The notes under the pieces: model-generated
Seen by the model: the letters and a program-made list of their open reading frames with translations, nothing else
Told to the model about the DNA's origin: nothing
The model's database searches: none
Shown: positions 37,950 to 46,879 of the stretch, in pieces
How the letters are laid out: the number at the start of each line of letters is the position of its first letter
Numbering within the stretch: position 1 is the stretch's first letter
Program-made: the position numbers and the translations under genes
Assembly (NCBI RefSeq): GCF_019793435.1
Contig: NZ_JAILYH010000005.1
Span: forward strand, 124,001 to 188,000
From: Rhizobium redzepovicii
GTDB lineage: Bacteria > Pseudomonadota > Alphaproteobacteria > Rhizobiales > Rhizobiaceae
Direction: 5' to 3'
Length of the DNA stretch: 64,000 nt

Positions 37950-38028
37950 AGTCAGTGCTGCTGGAGGGGAACGAAGTTACGGCGCCGGGCGTCTTTCGAC
38001 GCCCTCGGGACGCAGCAGAACTTTAAAT

Positions 38029-38892
38029 CTAAGCATAGGCCGCCATGTGCGGATCGGCGTTGACCAGCGCGCTGCGGAGCTTCTCCATCGCCCGGCTTTC
38101 GATCTGCCGCACACGTTCCTTGGAAATACCGAGATCGGCGCCGAGTTCTTCGAGCGTGGCGCCGTCTTCCGCCAGACGCCGGGCGCTGATGATTTTCATC
38201 TCGCGTTCGTTGAGATGTTTCAGCGCCGAGGCGAGCCAGACGCGGCGGCGCTCGCCGTCGATCATGTTGGAAACCTGCTCATCCGGCAGGGGATCGTCGC
38301 TGACGAGGAAGTCCATCTTCTCTGCACTCTCGGCATCGCCGGAGACCGAAGGCGCCTGCAGCGAGGCGTCGTTGCCGGAAAGCCTGGCATCCATCGTCTG
38401 CACATCGGCGAGGCTGACGCCAAGCGCCGCGGCGATTTCCTGGTGAATGGATTGCAGCGTCAGCTGGGTGTCGCCCTTGGCGAGCTTGGCGCGCAGACGA
38501 CGCAGATTGAAGAACAGCGCCTTCTGGGCCGAGCTCGTGCCGCCGCGCACGATCGACCAGTTGCGCAGGATATAATCCTGAATCGAAGCCCTGATCCACC
38601 AGCTTGCATAGGTCGAAAAACGCACATCGCGTTCCGGCTCGAAGCGGGCGGCCGCCTCGAGCAGGCCGACATAGCCCTCCTGCACAAGATCGCTCATTGG
38701 CAGGCCGAAATTGCGGAACTTGCCCGCCATCGATATGACGAGCCGCATATGGGCCATGGCGATCTGGTTGCGCGCGCCGCGGTCGTCGTGATCCTTCCAG
38801 CGGATGGCAAGATCGTGCTCTTCCTGACGGGCGAGGTAGGGGGCGGCCATCGCGATCTTGATCATGCGCCGGTCTGCAGACATGTTCTTCAT
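38029..38892 (-). CDS. rpoH: RNA polymerase heat-shock sigma factor (RpoH2-like)
   Basis: 287 residues of the sigma-32 group. Region 2 contains NQIAMAHMRLVISMAGKFRNFGLPMSDLVQEGYVGLLEAA, and the RpoH box is QKALFFNLRRLR. Region 4 ends LGADLGISKERVRQIESRAMEKLR. Rhizobia have two rpoH genes; the opening MKNMSADRRM and the divergent C-terminus look like RpoH2, but this is from memory. AGGAG fixes ATG 38892. A strong hairpin lies about 100 bp upstream in the leader. Confidence 0.92.
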   Translation of the reverse strand: MKNMSADRRMIKIAMAAPYLARQEEHDLAIRWKDHDDRGARNQIAMAHMRLVISMAGKFRNFGLPMSDLVQEGYVGLLEAAARFEPERDVRFSTYASWWIRASIQDYILRNWSIVRGGTSSAQKALFFNLRRLRAKLAKGDTQLTLQSIHQEIAAALGVSLADVQTMDARLSGNDASLQAPSVSGDAESAEKMDFLVSDDPLPDEQVSNMIDGERRRVWLASALKHLNEREMKIISARRLAEDGATLEELGADLGISKERVRQIESRAMEKLRSALVNADPHMAAYA

Positions 38893-38991
38893 TTCGATCT
38901 CCTGAAACAGGCCTCTCGCCCTAAATGAACAATAAAACGCACCTTCCGGAACATCGCGGTCCGGACTGAATGGGGGATCTGAATGCATAAA

Positions 38992-39023
38992 GGCCTCGCC
39001 CCTGGACTTTTCAGGGGGAGGCC
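38992..39023 (-). promoter_or_regulatory. Strong inverted repeat upstream of rpoH
   Basis: Arms GGCCTCGCCCCTG and CAGGGGGAGGCC, one mismatch, 7-base loop. On the minus strand it is followed by TTTATG. It may be a terminator for read-through from carD or a structured leader element of rpoH. Confidence 0.5.
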
Positions 39024-39222
39024 CTATTTCTCATCATGGGCCGTTAAGACGGCCGGGCTGGACCTGTTTCTTCACCTTGCCGGATGGGCAATATTGAAAA
39101 GGCATGATCCGCTCCTCATCGAACATTGACGGAATAGCAGTTCGCCCGTCGAGGCACATTGCCCGGCGAGCAGTCCGCAATTACGTGTGTTAAACGCGGC
39201 AGCCGTGAAAAAGTTCCAATAA

Positions 39223-39249
39223 AAAACCCGGCTTGCACCGGGTTTTTTG
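39223..39249 (-). terminator. Rho-independent terminator of carD
   Basis: AAAAAACCCGG-CTTGCA-CCGGGTTTTTT, a perfect stem flanked by A and T tracts, so active on either strand. It begins 22 bp after the carD stop. Confidence 0.92.
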
Positions 39250-39270
39250 ACAAAGAAAAACAGGGTCGCC

Positions 39271-39843
39271 TTAAGCGGCTTCGTCCTGCGAATCGTCTTC
39301 TTCGATCGCCTTGCCGCGCTTCGGACCCTTGTTGAGATTGGTCTCGACGAGGCGGACGGCTTCGGTTTCCGACATCTTGTTGACGGCGGCGATTTCGCGC
39401 GCCATGCGGTCGAGTGCAGCCTCATAAAGCTGGCGCTCGGAATAGGACTGTTCAGGTTGGTTTTCGGCACGATAGAGATCGCGCACGACTTCAGCGATGG
39501 AAATCAGGTCGCCGGAATTGATCTTGGCATCGTATTCCTGGGCGCGGCGGGACCACATAGTGCGCTTGACGCGGGCCTTGCCCTGCACGACCTTCAATGC
39601 ACGCTCGACGAAATCCGTTTCCGAAAGCTTGCGCATGCCGATGCTCATCGCCTTCGCGACCGGAACCTTCAGGCGCATCTTGTCCTTTTCGAAATCGATA
39701 ACGAAAAGTTCGAGCTTCATGCCGGCAACTTCTTGCTCTTCAATAGCGGTGATGGTACCGACGCCGTGAGCGGGGTAGACGATCGATTCACCGGTCTTGA
39801 AGCCATGGCGTGCTGTGGAAGGCTTTTTCTGCTGAGTCGTCAT
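39271..39843 (-). CDS. CarD-family transcriptional regulator (CdnL)
   Basis: About 190 residues. The N-terminal RNA-polymerase interaction domain is clear (GESIVYPAHGVGTITAIEEQEVAGMKLELFVIDF), followed by the helical DNA-binding domain (MWSRRAQEYDAKINSGDLISIAEVVRDLYR). CarD proteins stabilise open promoter complexes, notably at rRNA and growth genes. An in-frame TTG at 39852 has better spacing to GGAG than ATG 39843, so three extra residues are possible. The 390 bp upstream contain a palindrome, GGCATG-CGT-CATGCC (40059-40073), and AT-rich promoter-like sequence. Confidence 0.93.
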   Translation of the reverse strand: MTTQQKKPSTARHGFKTGESIVYPAHGVGTITAIEEQEVAGMKLELFVIDFEKDKMRLKVPVAKAMSIGMRKLSETDFVERALKVVQGKARVKRTMWSRRAQEYDAKINSGDLISIAEVVRDLYRAENQPEQSYSERQLYEAALDRMAREIAAVNKMSETEAVRLVETNLNKGPKRGKAIEEDDSQDEAA

Positions 39844-40238
39844 TCTATTCAAAAACTCCCTGTTACGCTTCCGGCGGCGGCCGGAGCCGGGTCAGTCAGG
39901 CCCGGGTGAGACGGTAGAATCCGTCGGGTGACTTCACTCTGGTCCCATCGGGCAAAAGCAAAGAACTTCTTGCGCACGATCTTGGGACCCGGCGCTCAAA
40001 GCGTTGATATGTCACGGAAACCGCGTACGGATTTGGTTTTGCTTTCGTGATGGTTTTGGGCATGCGTCATGCCACAAATGGAACAGTAGACGAAACCTAT
40101 CATAAAAATATGAGGAAATCAATAATTTGCTTCGCTTGAGTCATGCGGGCAACACATGTCCCCCATATTCCTCACGCAGCTTTTAAAACGTTTTACCCCA
40201 CAGCCGCCTCAATCCGGCGGCCGATTATGGCCGCCGTC

Positions 40239-40577
40239 TCAATCGCCGGAACCGGGTTTTTCCGAGAAATACTTCTCGAACTTTCCGGTCTCGCCATCCA
40301 TCTCCTTGGCCTCCGGCAACGGCTCCTTCTTGACCGTGATATTCGGCCAGATGGTGGCATATTCGGTGTTGATCTTCAGCCATTTGTCGAGGCCCGGCTC
40401 GGTATCCGGCTTGATCGCCTCGGCGGGACATTCAGGTTCGCAGACGCCGCAATCGATGCATTCGTCGGGGTGGATGACGAGGAAATTCTCGCCCTCGTAG
40501 AAGCAATCGACGGGGCAGACTTCCACGCAATCGGTGTATTTGCACTTGATGCAATTGTCGGTCACGACGTAGGTCAT
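40239..40577 (-). CDS. fdxA: Seven-iron ferredoxin FdxA
   Basis: 112 residues. Cysteine motifs [18 protein letters not shown] and [12 protein letters not shown] match the 3Fe-4S plus 4Fe-4S ferredoxins of the Azotobacter FdI type. The family's long C-terminal tail ([18 protein letters not shown]) is present. GGAG upstream fixes ATG 40577. It carries electrons in the cytoplasm; the partner is unknown. Confidence 0.94.
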   Translation of the reverse strand: MTYVVTDNCIKCKYTDCVEVCPVDCFYEGENFLVIHPDECIDCGVCEPECPAEAIKPDTEPGLDKWLKINTEYATIWPNITVKKEPLPEAKEMDGETGKFEKYFSEKPGSGD

Positions 40578-40770
40578 GAAGAACTCCAGGATTCCATGCT
40601 GATGGGGCCGGGCAACCTGGAACGTCGCGCCTATCCCCGTGCCGGAGGAAAAGCGTGGGCAGGCTTGGGAGGCAAGCACGCTTCCGGCAGGTTGTCAGTG
40701 ACGTATCGGCTTTAACGCCGGATTTCAAGGATAAACGATCTGCAAAAGCCGCCACCGCGGGCAGAGTTTT

Positions 40771-41175
40771 CTAATCCTCGTCCGACATCAGCCTGTCGAT
40801 TGCGCGTCGTTCCTTTTTGGTCGGCCGGCCGGTGCCGGTCGCCCGGATCGCCTGCTCGTAGGGGCTGAGGCGTTTTGCCTCATCCGGCGGCGGCGACAGG
40901 TCCTCGTAGAGCAGGCGGGCCTCCTCGTAAGGCCCCCGCCGCTCGCCGGCGAGTCGCATGACGAGAACGACGTCGCGCCGCTCCAGCGTCAGCTCGATAC
41001 GGTCGCCCGGCTTGACCATCTGGCTCGGATGATTGCAGCGCTCGCCGTTGATACGCACATGGCCCGACTGGATATGGCTCTGCGCCAGCGAGCGCGACTT
41101 CACCATACGCGCGAAGAACAGCCACTTGTCGATGCGCTGGCGCGAACCGCTTGTCGGCTGTGTCTCCCCGCTCAT
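40771..41175 (-). CDS. S4-domain RNA-binding protein (Hsp15/HslR-like)
   Basis: 134 residues with an S4 fold near the N-terminus: RIDKWLFFARMVKSRSLAQSHIQSGHVRINGERCNHPSQMVKPGDRIEL. The basic, acidic-tailed C-terminus (TKKERRAIDRLMSDED) follows. HslR binds free 50S subunits carrying nascent chains. It starts 2 bp after the helicase stop, so both belong to one RNA-related transcription unit. Confidence 0.9.
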   Translation of the reverse strand: MSGETQPTSGSRQRIDKWLFFARMVKSRSLAQSHIQSGHVRINGERCNHPSQMVKPGDRIELTLERRDVVLVMRLAGERRGPYEEARLLYEDLSPPPDEAKRLSPYEQAIRATGTGRPTKKERRAIDRLMSDED

Positions 41176-41177
41176 GA

Positions 41178-44100
41178 TTACTTCTTCATCTGCTCCTTGA
41201 GAGCCGCGAGCTTGGCGAAAGGCGAATCCGGATCGATCGGCTTCTCCTTGCGCGGCGGCTTGGCTTCGAAGCGCAGCGGCTGCGAACCGCCGCGGTTGTT
41301 GTTGCGATCGTTGCGGTCATTTCGCTCGCCGCGATCCTTGCGGTCCTGCCGGTCACCGCGTGGCTGGTCGCCCCGTGGCTGGTTGTTGCGGTCGCCTCTT
41401 GGCTGCTGCGGCCGGCCGCCATCGCGGTTGCCGCCGTCCTTGCCGCGGTTGTGACGATTATTGTCGCGGCCTTCGCCGCCGCGATTGCCATCGCCGCCTT
41501 CACCACCACCCGGCCGGCGATTGCGGTCGCCGCGTTCCTGGTTCTGGCCCCGCTCCTGGCCCTGGCCGCCACGGCGTTCGCCATGCCCGCCGCGCGCCTG
41601 GCGCTGATTGTCGTTGCGGCCGCCGAGACGCCACAGAAGAACCGGCTTCGGTTCCACCGGCTCGCCGGTTTCCTCGGAAGCGGACACCGCTTCCTCAGGC
41701 GCGGAAGCTTCATCAGGAGCAGATGTCTCGACCGCTTCATCAGGAGCCGCGGTTTTCACCGTTTCCGCCACCGGCGTGTCGACATCAGCAGAAGCTGCCT
41801 CGGCCACAGATGGCTCGGCGGCAGTTTCTTCCGTCGCGCCGTCGGCATCGTCGTGATCGGCCTTTTCAGCTGTATCGTCGGCAGGCGCTTCCGCGGCCGT
41901 TGCCGGCACTGAGGCCGCATCCTGCGTCGCAAGATGTGCCGATGCCTCTTCCGCCTTCACCGCATCGGCGCGATAGCCGAGACCCTTGAGGATTTCTTCC
42001 ATGTCCTCGAGCGTCGCCCCGAGGATCGACAGCATCGCCGTCGTCGTCGTGAAGCGGCGGCCGTCATAGGCGCCCTCCGGCCGGTTGCTCTGACCGGGCT
42101 TCCACTGCAGCAGCGGCCGGATGATATCGGCAAGCCGCTCGAGGATGTCGATGCGCACGGCACGCTTGCCGAGGAAGCGGAAGCCGGCGAGCTTATAGAA
42201 CATCCGCTCGAAACTTGGGTCGGTGACGACCGAGGTGCGGCCGGCGGCAAGCACCGGAATGAGATCGCCGTAGCCCGGCTTGTCCAAACCGTCGTTCTTC
42301 AGCGCCCAGAGCAGCGTGATGAGCTCGGCCGGCGCCGGCTTCAGAAGTGCCGGAACGAAAATATGGTAAGCGCCGAAACGCACGCCGTAGCGGCGCATCG
42401 AGGCGCGGGCCTCCTGATCGAGCGACTTGACCTCCTCGGTCACGTCACGGCGGAACAGCACGCCGAGGTTTTCGACGAGCTGGAACGCGAGCCCCTTTGC
42501 CAGACCCTGCAGGTCCTCGGCGCGCGACAGATCATCGAGCGGCTTCAGCACCGTGCTGATATGATGATTGACGAAGCGTTCGACACGGGCGGCGACATGA
42601 TCGCGGGCATTGCCCGTCAACTGCTCGTCGGCCAGCAGAATCACCCGCGGACGCATGATGTGATCGCTGCCCGAAAGCCGCGCCACCGGGTCGCCGATCC
42701 AACGGATCAGGCCATCCGAACCGATCGCCAGGTCACTGTTGCCAGCGGCATGGATTCGAGCCGCACGGGCCTCGAATTCGAGCGCGAGCGCTTTCTGCGA
42801 CGCAGCCTGAACCGCCTTGGCATCCGGTCCGTCCGTTCCCGCCACCGGCGTGAAGCGGAATCCGCTCAATTGCCCTACATGATGTCCTTCAACGAAGACA
42901 TCGCCATTCACACTGATTTCAGCTTCCAGCATCGCATTCTCTCTCAGGCGCTTCATGAGCACAGATGTCCTGCGATCAACAAAGCGTTTCGTCAACCTTT
43001 CATGTAACGCGTCGGACAATCGATCTTCGATTTCCCGCGTCTTTTCCTGCCAGTGTGTCGGATCGGCAAGCCAACCAGGCCGATTCGAAACATAGGTCCA
43101 GGTTCTTATCTGCGCGATTCGCGCCGAAAGCGTGTCAATTTCCCCATCTGTCCGATCGGAGCGATGAACCTGTTCCGCGAGAAACTGCTCGTTCACCGTG
43201 CCATAGCGCACGAGATCGGAAAAGAGGGTCGAGATAAGATCGGCATGTTGTGCCGGGGTGATACGCCGATAGTCGGGAAGCGCGCAAGCCTCCCAGAGTT
43301 TTTCGACCCGGGCCGGCCTGTCGGCAAGGTTGATCACCTCGGGATAACGTGAAAGCTGTTCCAGCGCCTGCTGGTCGACCGCAGGCAGCGCCCGCGTCAA
43401 CCCCGCTACGCGCGGTCCCGCCTCGAGGCTGGCGCGCAGCGCTTGGATCGAGGAGAAGTCCATTTCGGTGGTGCGCCACTGCAAAACCTTGACGTTGTCG
43501 AATTCATGCCCTTCGATGCGCTGTACCAGCTCCTCGTCCAGGGGCGAAACCTGTCCGGTGACGCCGAAGGTACCGTCGCGAACGTGCCGCCCGGCGCGTC
43601 CGGCGATCTGGCCGAGTTCGCCCGGATTGAGATTGCGAAACTGGTAGCCGTCGAACTTCCGGTCCTGGGCGAAGGCGACGTGATCGACATCGAGGTTGAG
43701 GCCCATGCCGATCGCATCGGTCGCCACCAGATATTCGACATCGCCCGCCTGATAAAGCGCCACCTGCGCATTGCGGGTGCGCGGGCTGAGCGCGCCGAGC
43801 ACGACAGCCGCGCCGCCGCGCTGCCGGCGGATGAGTTCGGCGATCGCATAGACCTCGTCGGCCGAGAAGGCGACGATGGCCGAGCGCTGCGGCAGCCGGG
43901 TGATCTTCTTCTGCCCGGCATAGAAAAGATGCGAAAGCCGCGGCCGCTCGACGATCGTGATGCCGGGCAGGAGCTGCTGCAGGATCGGCTGCATCGTTGC
44001 CGCGCCGAGCAGCAGCGTTTCCTCGCGGCCGCGAAGATGCAGGATGCGGTCGGTGAAGATATGGCCGCGCTCAAGATCGCCGGCGAGCTGCACCTCGTCG

Positions 44101-44402
44101 ATTGCGACGAAGGCGGCCTTGGTCTCACGCGGCATCGCCTCGACGGTGCAGACCGAAAAGCGCGCATTGGGCGGCGAAATCTTTTCCTCGCCGGTGACCA
44201 GCGCCACATTCTGCGCGCCGACCTTCTCCACCACCCGCGTATAGACCTCACGCGCCAGCAGCCTGAGCGGCAGGCCGATCACGCCGGTCCCGTGAGCGAC
44301 CATGCGCTCGATGGCATAATGGGTCTTACCGGTATTGGTCGGCCCAAGCACCGCGGTCACACCGCGCCCGCTCAGAATCATCGGCTGCGAAGTCAGAGTC
44401 AT
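41178..44402 (-). CDS. Suv3-like RNA helicase with long RG-rich disordered tail
   Basis: About 1,074 residues. Walker A is LGPTNTGKTHYAIERM, the DExH-type motif II reads VAIDEVQL, and motif VI is GQIAGRAGRHVRDG, as in mitochondrial Suv3 helicases. The helicase core spans about 1-470, a family-specific region runs to about 830, then an Ala/Glu-rich acidic linker and a roughly 150-residue Arg/Gly/Asn/Asp-rich tail of RGG character. ATG 44402 matches the core's natural beginning but lacks a good ribosome site. Suv3 proteins unwind RNA for degradation; the tail probably binds RNA or partners. Confidence 0.9.
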   Translation of the reverse strand: MTLTSQPMILSGRGVTAVLGPTNTGKTHYAIERMVAHGTGVIGLPLRLLAREVYTRVVEKVGAQNVALVTGEEKISPPNARFSVCTVEAMPRETKAAFVAIDEVQLAGDLERGHIFTDRILHLRGREETLLLGAATMQPILQQLLPGITIVERPRLSHLFYAGQKKITRLPQRSAIVAFSADEVYAIAELIRRQRGGAAVVLGALSPRTRNAQVALYQAGDVEYLVATDAIGMGLNLDVDHVAFAQDRKFDGYQFRNLNPGELGQIAGRAGRHVRDGTFGVTGQVSPLDEELVQRIEGHEFDNVKVLQWRTTEMDFSSIQALRASLEAGPRVAGLTRALPAVDQQALEQLSRYPEVINLADRPARVEKLWEACALPDYRRITPAQHADLISTLFSDLVRYGTVNEQFLAEQVHRSDRTDGEIDTLSARIAQIRTWTYVSNRPGWLADPTHWQEKTREIEDRLSDALHERLTKRFVDRRTSVLMKRLRENAMLEAEISVNGDVFVEGHHVGQLSGFRFTPVAGTDGPDAKAVQAASQKALALEFEARAARIHAAGNSDLAIGSDGLIRWIGDPVARLSGSDHIMRPRVILLADEQLTGNARDHVAARVERFVNHHISTVLKPLDDLSRAEDLQGLAKGLAFQLVENLGVLFRRDVTEEVKSLDQEARASMRRYGVRFGAYHIFVPALLKPAPAELITLLWALKNDGLDKPGYGDLIPVLAAGRTSVVTDPSFERMFYKLAGFRFLGKRAVRIDILERLADIIRPLLQWKPGQSNRPEGAYDGRRFTTTTAMLSILGATLEDMEEILKGLGYRADAVKAEEASAHLATQDAASVPATAAEAPADDTAEKADHDDADGATEETAAEPSVAEAASADVDTPVAETVKTAAPDEAVETSAPDEASAPEEAVSASEETGEPVEPKPVLLWRLGGRNDNQRQARGGHGERRGGQGQERGQNQERGDRNRRPGGGEGGDGNRGGEGRDNNRHNRGKDGGNRDGGRPQQPRGDRNNQPRGDQPRGDRQDRKDRGERNDRNDRNNNRGGSQPLRFEAKPPRKEKPIDPDSPFAKLAALKEQMKK

Positions 44403-44534
44403 GGTCCATGCAAATGAGGCGGGCAGCCCCCAGGAAAACAGTGCTCCCGCGACGGAAGCCAGAGAACACATGGACAGCCGCCGCCGCAAACGCAAGGGCA
44501 GATTTTAAAATGCTGCCGGGATTACGACCTTGGC

Positions 44535-45005
44535 GAGTCACGCGGACCGCCGGTATTTGCGATTCGGAACAGCGTGAGAACGAATCAGCGACGAATCGCT
44601 GACTCCCGATGATTCAGCTTTTGTTCACGGCTAAGTATTGATTTTGAATCACTTTTTCCCACTAGATGCTGAATCGTCTGACTCCCTCCGCTTGGCATTT
44701 TCGTCGCCGCCATCGGCGAATCCGGCCAGTGGCGAACAATCAAAAATTGCGCCTGAAATTAACCTCTCGACCAAAGCCGGAACGAATCGGCGACGAATCG
44801 CTGACCGCATCGTTTTCGCCTTTCGTTCACGGCCACATCTGGTGGCGAAACTCGGTCCATGCGCTATATGCGTATCGCCGATCGGCGTCCCCGTTCCGCC
44901 TTGTCCATCGGCATTAATCTTTCGGAAGCCGGATTCATATCCCGTTAAGCCGGGATGGTCGCCGGCGGCGCGCCGATCAAATACGGAACGAATCGCTGAC
45001 GAATC
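44535..45005. repeat. Gene-free region with 15 GANTC sites and iterated GAATC motifs
   Basis: Between the helicase and DUF3309 genes, no coding frame is convincing. GANTC occurs at 44535, 44561, 44582, 44593, 44601, 44611, 44646, 44671, 44680, 44718, 44784, 44795, 44932, 44990 and 45001. Two close copies of GAATC-N6-GAATCGCTGAC (44582 and 44784) and a permuted third (44990) are each followed after about 15-20 bases by a TTTNGTTCAC-like element. GANTC is the CcrM methylation site of Alphaproteobacteria. Confidence 0.75.
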
Positions 45006-45196
45006 GGCGACATCGGGACCTTCTCGCTTTGTTCACCGCAACATGTTGTATTTAAACGCCTTTTTAACCATACGGGCAGGTTTTCGATAGGGCGGGGGTC
45101 CCAGCGCGTCACATTTCCTGGCTTAACCGGGAACAAAAATCGCCAATGCGTGTTTCTGGTCCATTCAAATTGCGGATGAAATGAAGGAAACACACC

Positions 45197-45352
45197 ATGC
45201 TTGGCACAATACTTCTTGTTATCCTCATTCTGCTCTTGATCGGAGCCTTGCCGAATTGGGGTTATAGCCGTGGCTGGGGCTATGGACCTTCTGGCGGTTT
45301 GGGGCTAGTTCTCGTGATTATCATTATCCTTGTACTCATGGGCCGCATCTAA
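45197..45352 (+). CDS. DUF3309-type small membrane protein
   Basis: 51 residues: a hydrophobic segment (MLGTILLVILILLLIGALP), a central SRGWGYGPSGG and a second hydrophobic segment ending VLMGRI. This is the typical DUF3309 pattern of small two-helix proteins common in Rhizobiales. AAGGAA precedes the ATG at good distance. Function unknown; it is often near stress or envelope genes. It lies 27 bp before a lipoprotein gene on the same strand. Confidence 0.88.
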   Translation: MLGTILLVILILLLIGALPNWGYSRGWGYGPSGGLGLVLVIIIILVLMGRI

Positions 45353-45379
45353 AGGCCAACAAACCTGGGGAGTTACGAC

Positions 45380-45640
45380 ATGATGAAGAAGATTGTTCTT
45401 ATTGGTGCGCTCGTCGGCGCCCTGGCATCCTGCACAGCGACCGAGCAGGGAACGGCGATCGGCGCCGGCACCGGCGCGGTCATCGGCGGTGCCGTGACCA
45501 ACAGCTGGGGTGGTGCCGCCGTCGGCGCCGTTGCCGGCGGTCTGACCGGCGCTCTCATCGGCCAGTCGGTCGAACGCCGCGGCTACTGCGTCTATCGCGA
45601 CCGCTACGGCCGCCGCTACGAGGCCCGTTGCCGCTACTGA
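45380..45640 (+). CDS. Glycine-zipper outer-membrane lipoprotein
   Basis: 86 residues. The signal peptide ends in the lipobox GALASC, followed by a glycine zipper (GAGTGAVIGGAVTNSWGGAAVGAVAGGLTGALIG) of the 17-kDa antigen/SlyB type. The C-terminus is Arg/Tyr-rich with two Cys. GGGGAG upstream supports ATG 45380. Probably an envelope-stabilising lipoprotein. A strong terminator follows. Confidence 0.88.
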   Translation: MMKKIVLIGALVGALASCTATEQGTAIGAGTGAVIGGAVTNSWGGAAVGAVAGGLTGALIGQSVERRGYCVYRDRYGRRYEARCRY

Positions 45641-45665
45641 TCGGCAAAAGCATATCGGACTTCCC

Positions 45666-45692
45666 AACGGGCGCTTCGGCGCCCGTTTTTCT
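45666..45692 (+). terminator. Rho-independent terminator after the lipoprotein gene
   Basis: AACGGGCGC-TTCG-GCGCCCGTTTTT, a perfect stem with a stable tetraloop and T tract. Confidence 0.93.
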
Positions 45693-45834
45693 TTGATGGC
45701 CGCCTCCGTCAACGCGGCGTTGACGATCGGTCGCCAAAGCCAAACCTACCGACCTCCATCAGGCAGGTGCACATTTCCTTCATGAGCGCAGTGGGCAGGC
45801 GAATCCGCCCGGCGCATCTGAAAGGAACGCTTCC

Positions 45835-45993
45835 ATGGGTCAGATTTTCCTGAATTCCGCTGTCGCCATTCTCATCGCCTTGGCTTTCCTCACAAGCGCG
45901 ATTTCAGCTCTTCGCGGCCAGGATCGCTCGCCGCAGCGCGTGCCGGTCAAGATTCCGCCACGGCGTCACCAAAACACCGGCGGCCGTTCCTGA
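45835..45993 (+). CDS. Small single-helix membrane protein
   Basis: 52 residues starting MGQIFLNSAVAILIALAFL, one membrane helix, then a basic, proline-rich tail (PVKIPPRRHQNTGGRS). AAGGAA lies 8 bases before the ATG. No family is recognised. The strong ribosome site and downstream hairpin support it being real. Confidence 0.6.
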   Translation: MGQIFLNSAVAILIALAFLTSAISALRGQDRSPQRVPVKIPPRRHQNTGGRS

Positions 45994-46021
45994 TGTCCGC
46001 ACGGCGGGCATCCATACAAAG

Positions 46022-46058
46022 AGCGATAGCGCGTCCGGCAAGACGCGCTATCGCTTTC
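46022..46058. terminator. Perfect 14-bp hairpin between convergent genes
   Basis: AGCGATAGCGCGTC / GACGCGCTATCGCT with a CGGCAA loop, followed by TTTC. It lies between the small membrane protein and phaB, which converge, and could stop transcription from both sides. Confidence 0.8.
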
Positions 46059-46084
46059 AAGTCGATTCCGATTTCCGGGGCCGG

Positions 46085-46810
46085 TTAGACGAAGAACTGC
46101 CCGCCATTGGCGGTCAGCGTCGAGCCGGTGATGAAGCCGGCATCGTCGGAGGCGAGGAAGGTAACGCAGCGCGCAATTTCCTCAGGCTCGCCGAGACGCC
46201 CGACGGGAATCTGCGGAATGATACGTTCGTTCAGCACCTTCTCCGGCACGGCGAGCACCATCTCGGTTCCGATGTAACCGGGGCAGATGGCATTGACGGT
46301 GATGTTCTTGGCCGCCCCTTCCTGGGCCAGCGCCTTGGTGAAGCCGAGATCGCCGGCTTTGGCCGCCGAATAGTTCGCCTGACCCATCTGCCCCTTCTGG
46401 CCGTTGATCGACGAAATATTGACGATGCGGCCGAAGCTGCGGTCACGCATGCCGGTCCAGACCTGATGCGTCATGTTGAACAGGCCGGTGAGGTTGGTAT
46501 TGATCACCTCGTGCCACTGCTGCGGCGTCATCTTGTGGAACATCGCGTCGCGGGTGATGCCGGCATTGTTGACGAGCACTTCCACCGGCCCGATCTCGCT
46601 TTCGATCCGGGCGATCCCCTCGCCGCAGGCGGCGTAATCCGAAACATCCCATTTGAACACCGGCACGCCGGTGGCGTCGTGGAAGGCTTTGGCCTTCTCG
46701 TCGTTGCCGGCATAATTGGCGGCAACCCTGTATCCGGCGTTTTTCAGCGCCACGGATATGGCCGCACCAATGCCGCGCGTACCCCCGGTGACCACAGCCA
46801 CTCTGCTCAT
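46085..46810 (-). CDS. phaB: Acetoacetyl-CoA reductase
   Basis: 241-residue short-chain dehydrogenase. NADPH site VVTGGTRGIGAAI; NNAG motif VLVNNAGITRDAMF; the catalytic Ser-Tyr-Lys triad lies in ISSINGQKGQMGQANYSAAKAG. It makes (R)-3-hydroxybutyryl-CoA for PHB storage polymer. GGGGAG upstream fixes ATG 46810. It follows phaA by 69 bp, in one operon. Confidence 0.95.
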   Translation of the reverse strand: MSRVAVVTGGTRGIGAAISVALKNAGYRVAANYAGNDEKAKAFHDATGVPVFKWDVSDYAACGEGIARIESEIGPVEVLVNNAGITRDAMFHKMTPQQWHEVINTNLTGLFNMTHQVWTGMRDRSFGRIVNISSINGQKGQMGQANYSAAKAGDLGFTKALAQEGAAKNITVNAICPGYIGTEMVLAVPEKVLNERIIPQIPVGRLGEPEEIARCVTFLASDDAGFITGSTLTANGGQFFV

Positions 46811-46879
46811 GTTCCGCTCCCCTTTTGTTTTCGCCCCGCTCTGGCGGGATTTTTCAATCAATGACGGATCGTATGCTGT

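Noticed and set aside
38901..38990. Possible RpoE2 (extracytoplasmic stress) promoter before rpoH
   Set aside because: GGAAG and a GTT are present on the minus strand but spacing does not match the usual GGAAC-N18/19-CGTT arrangement.
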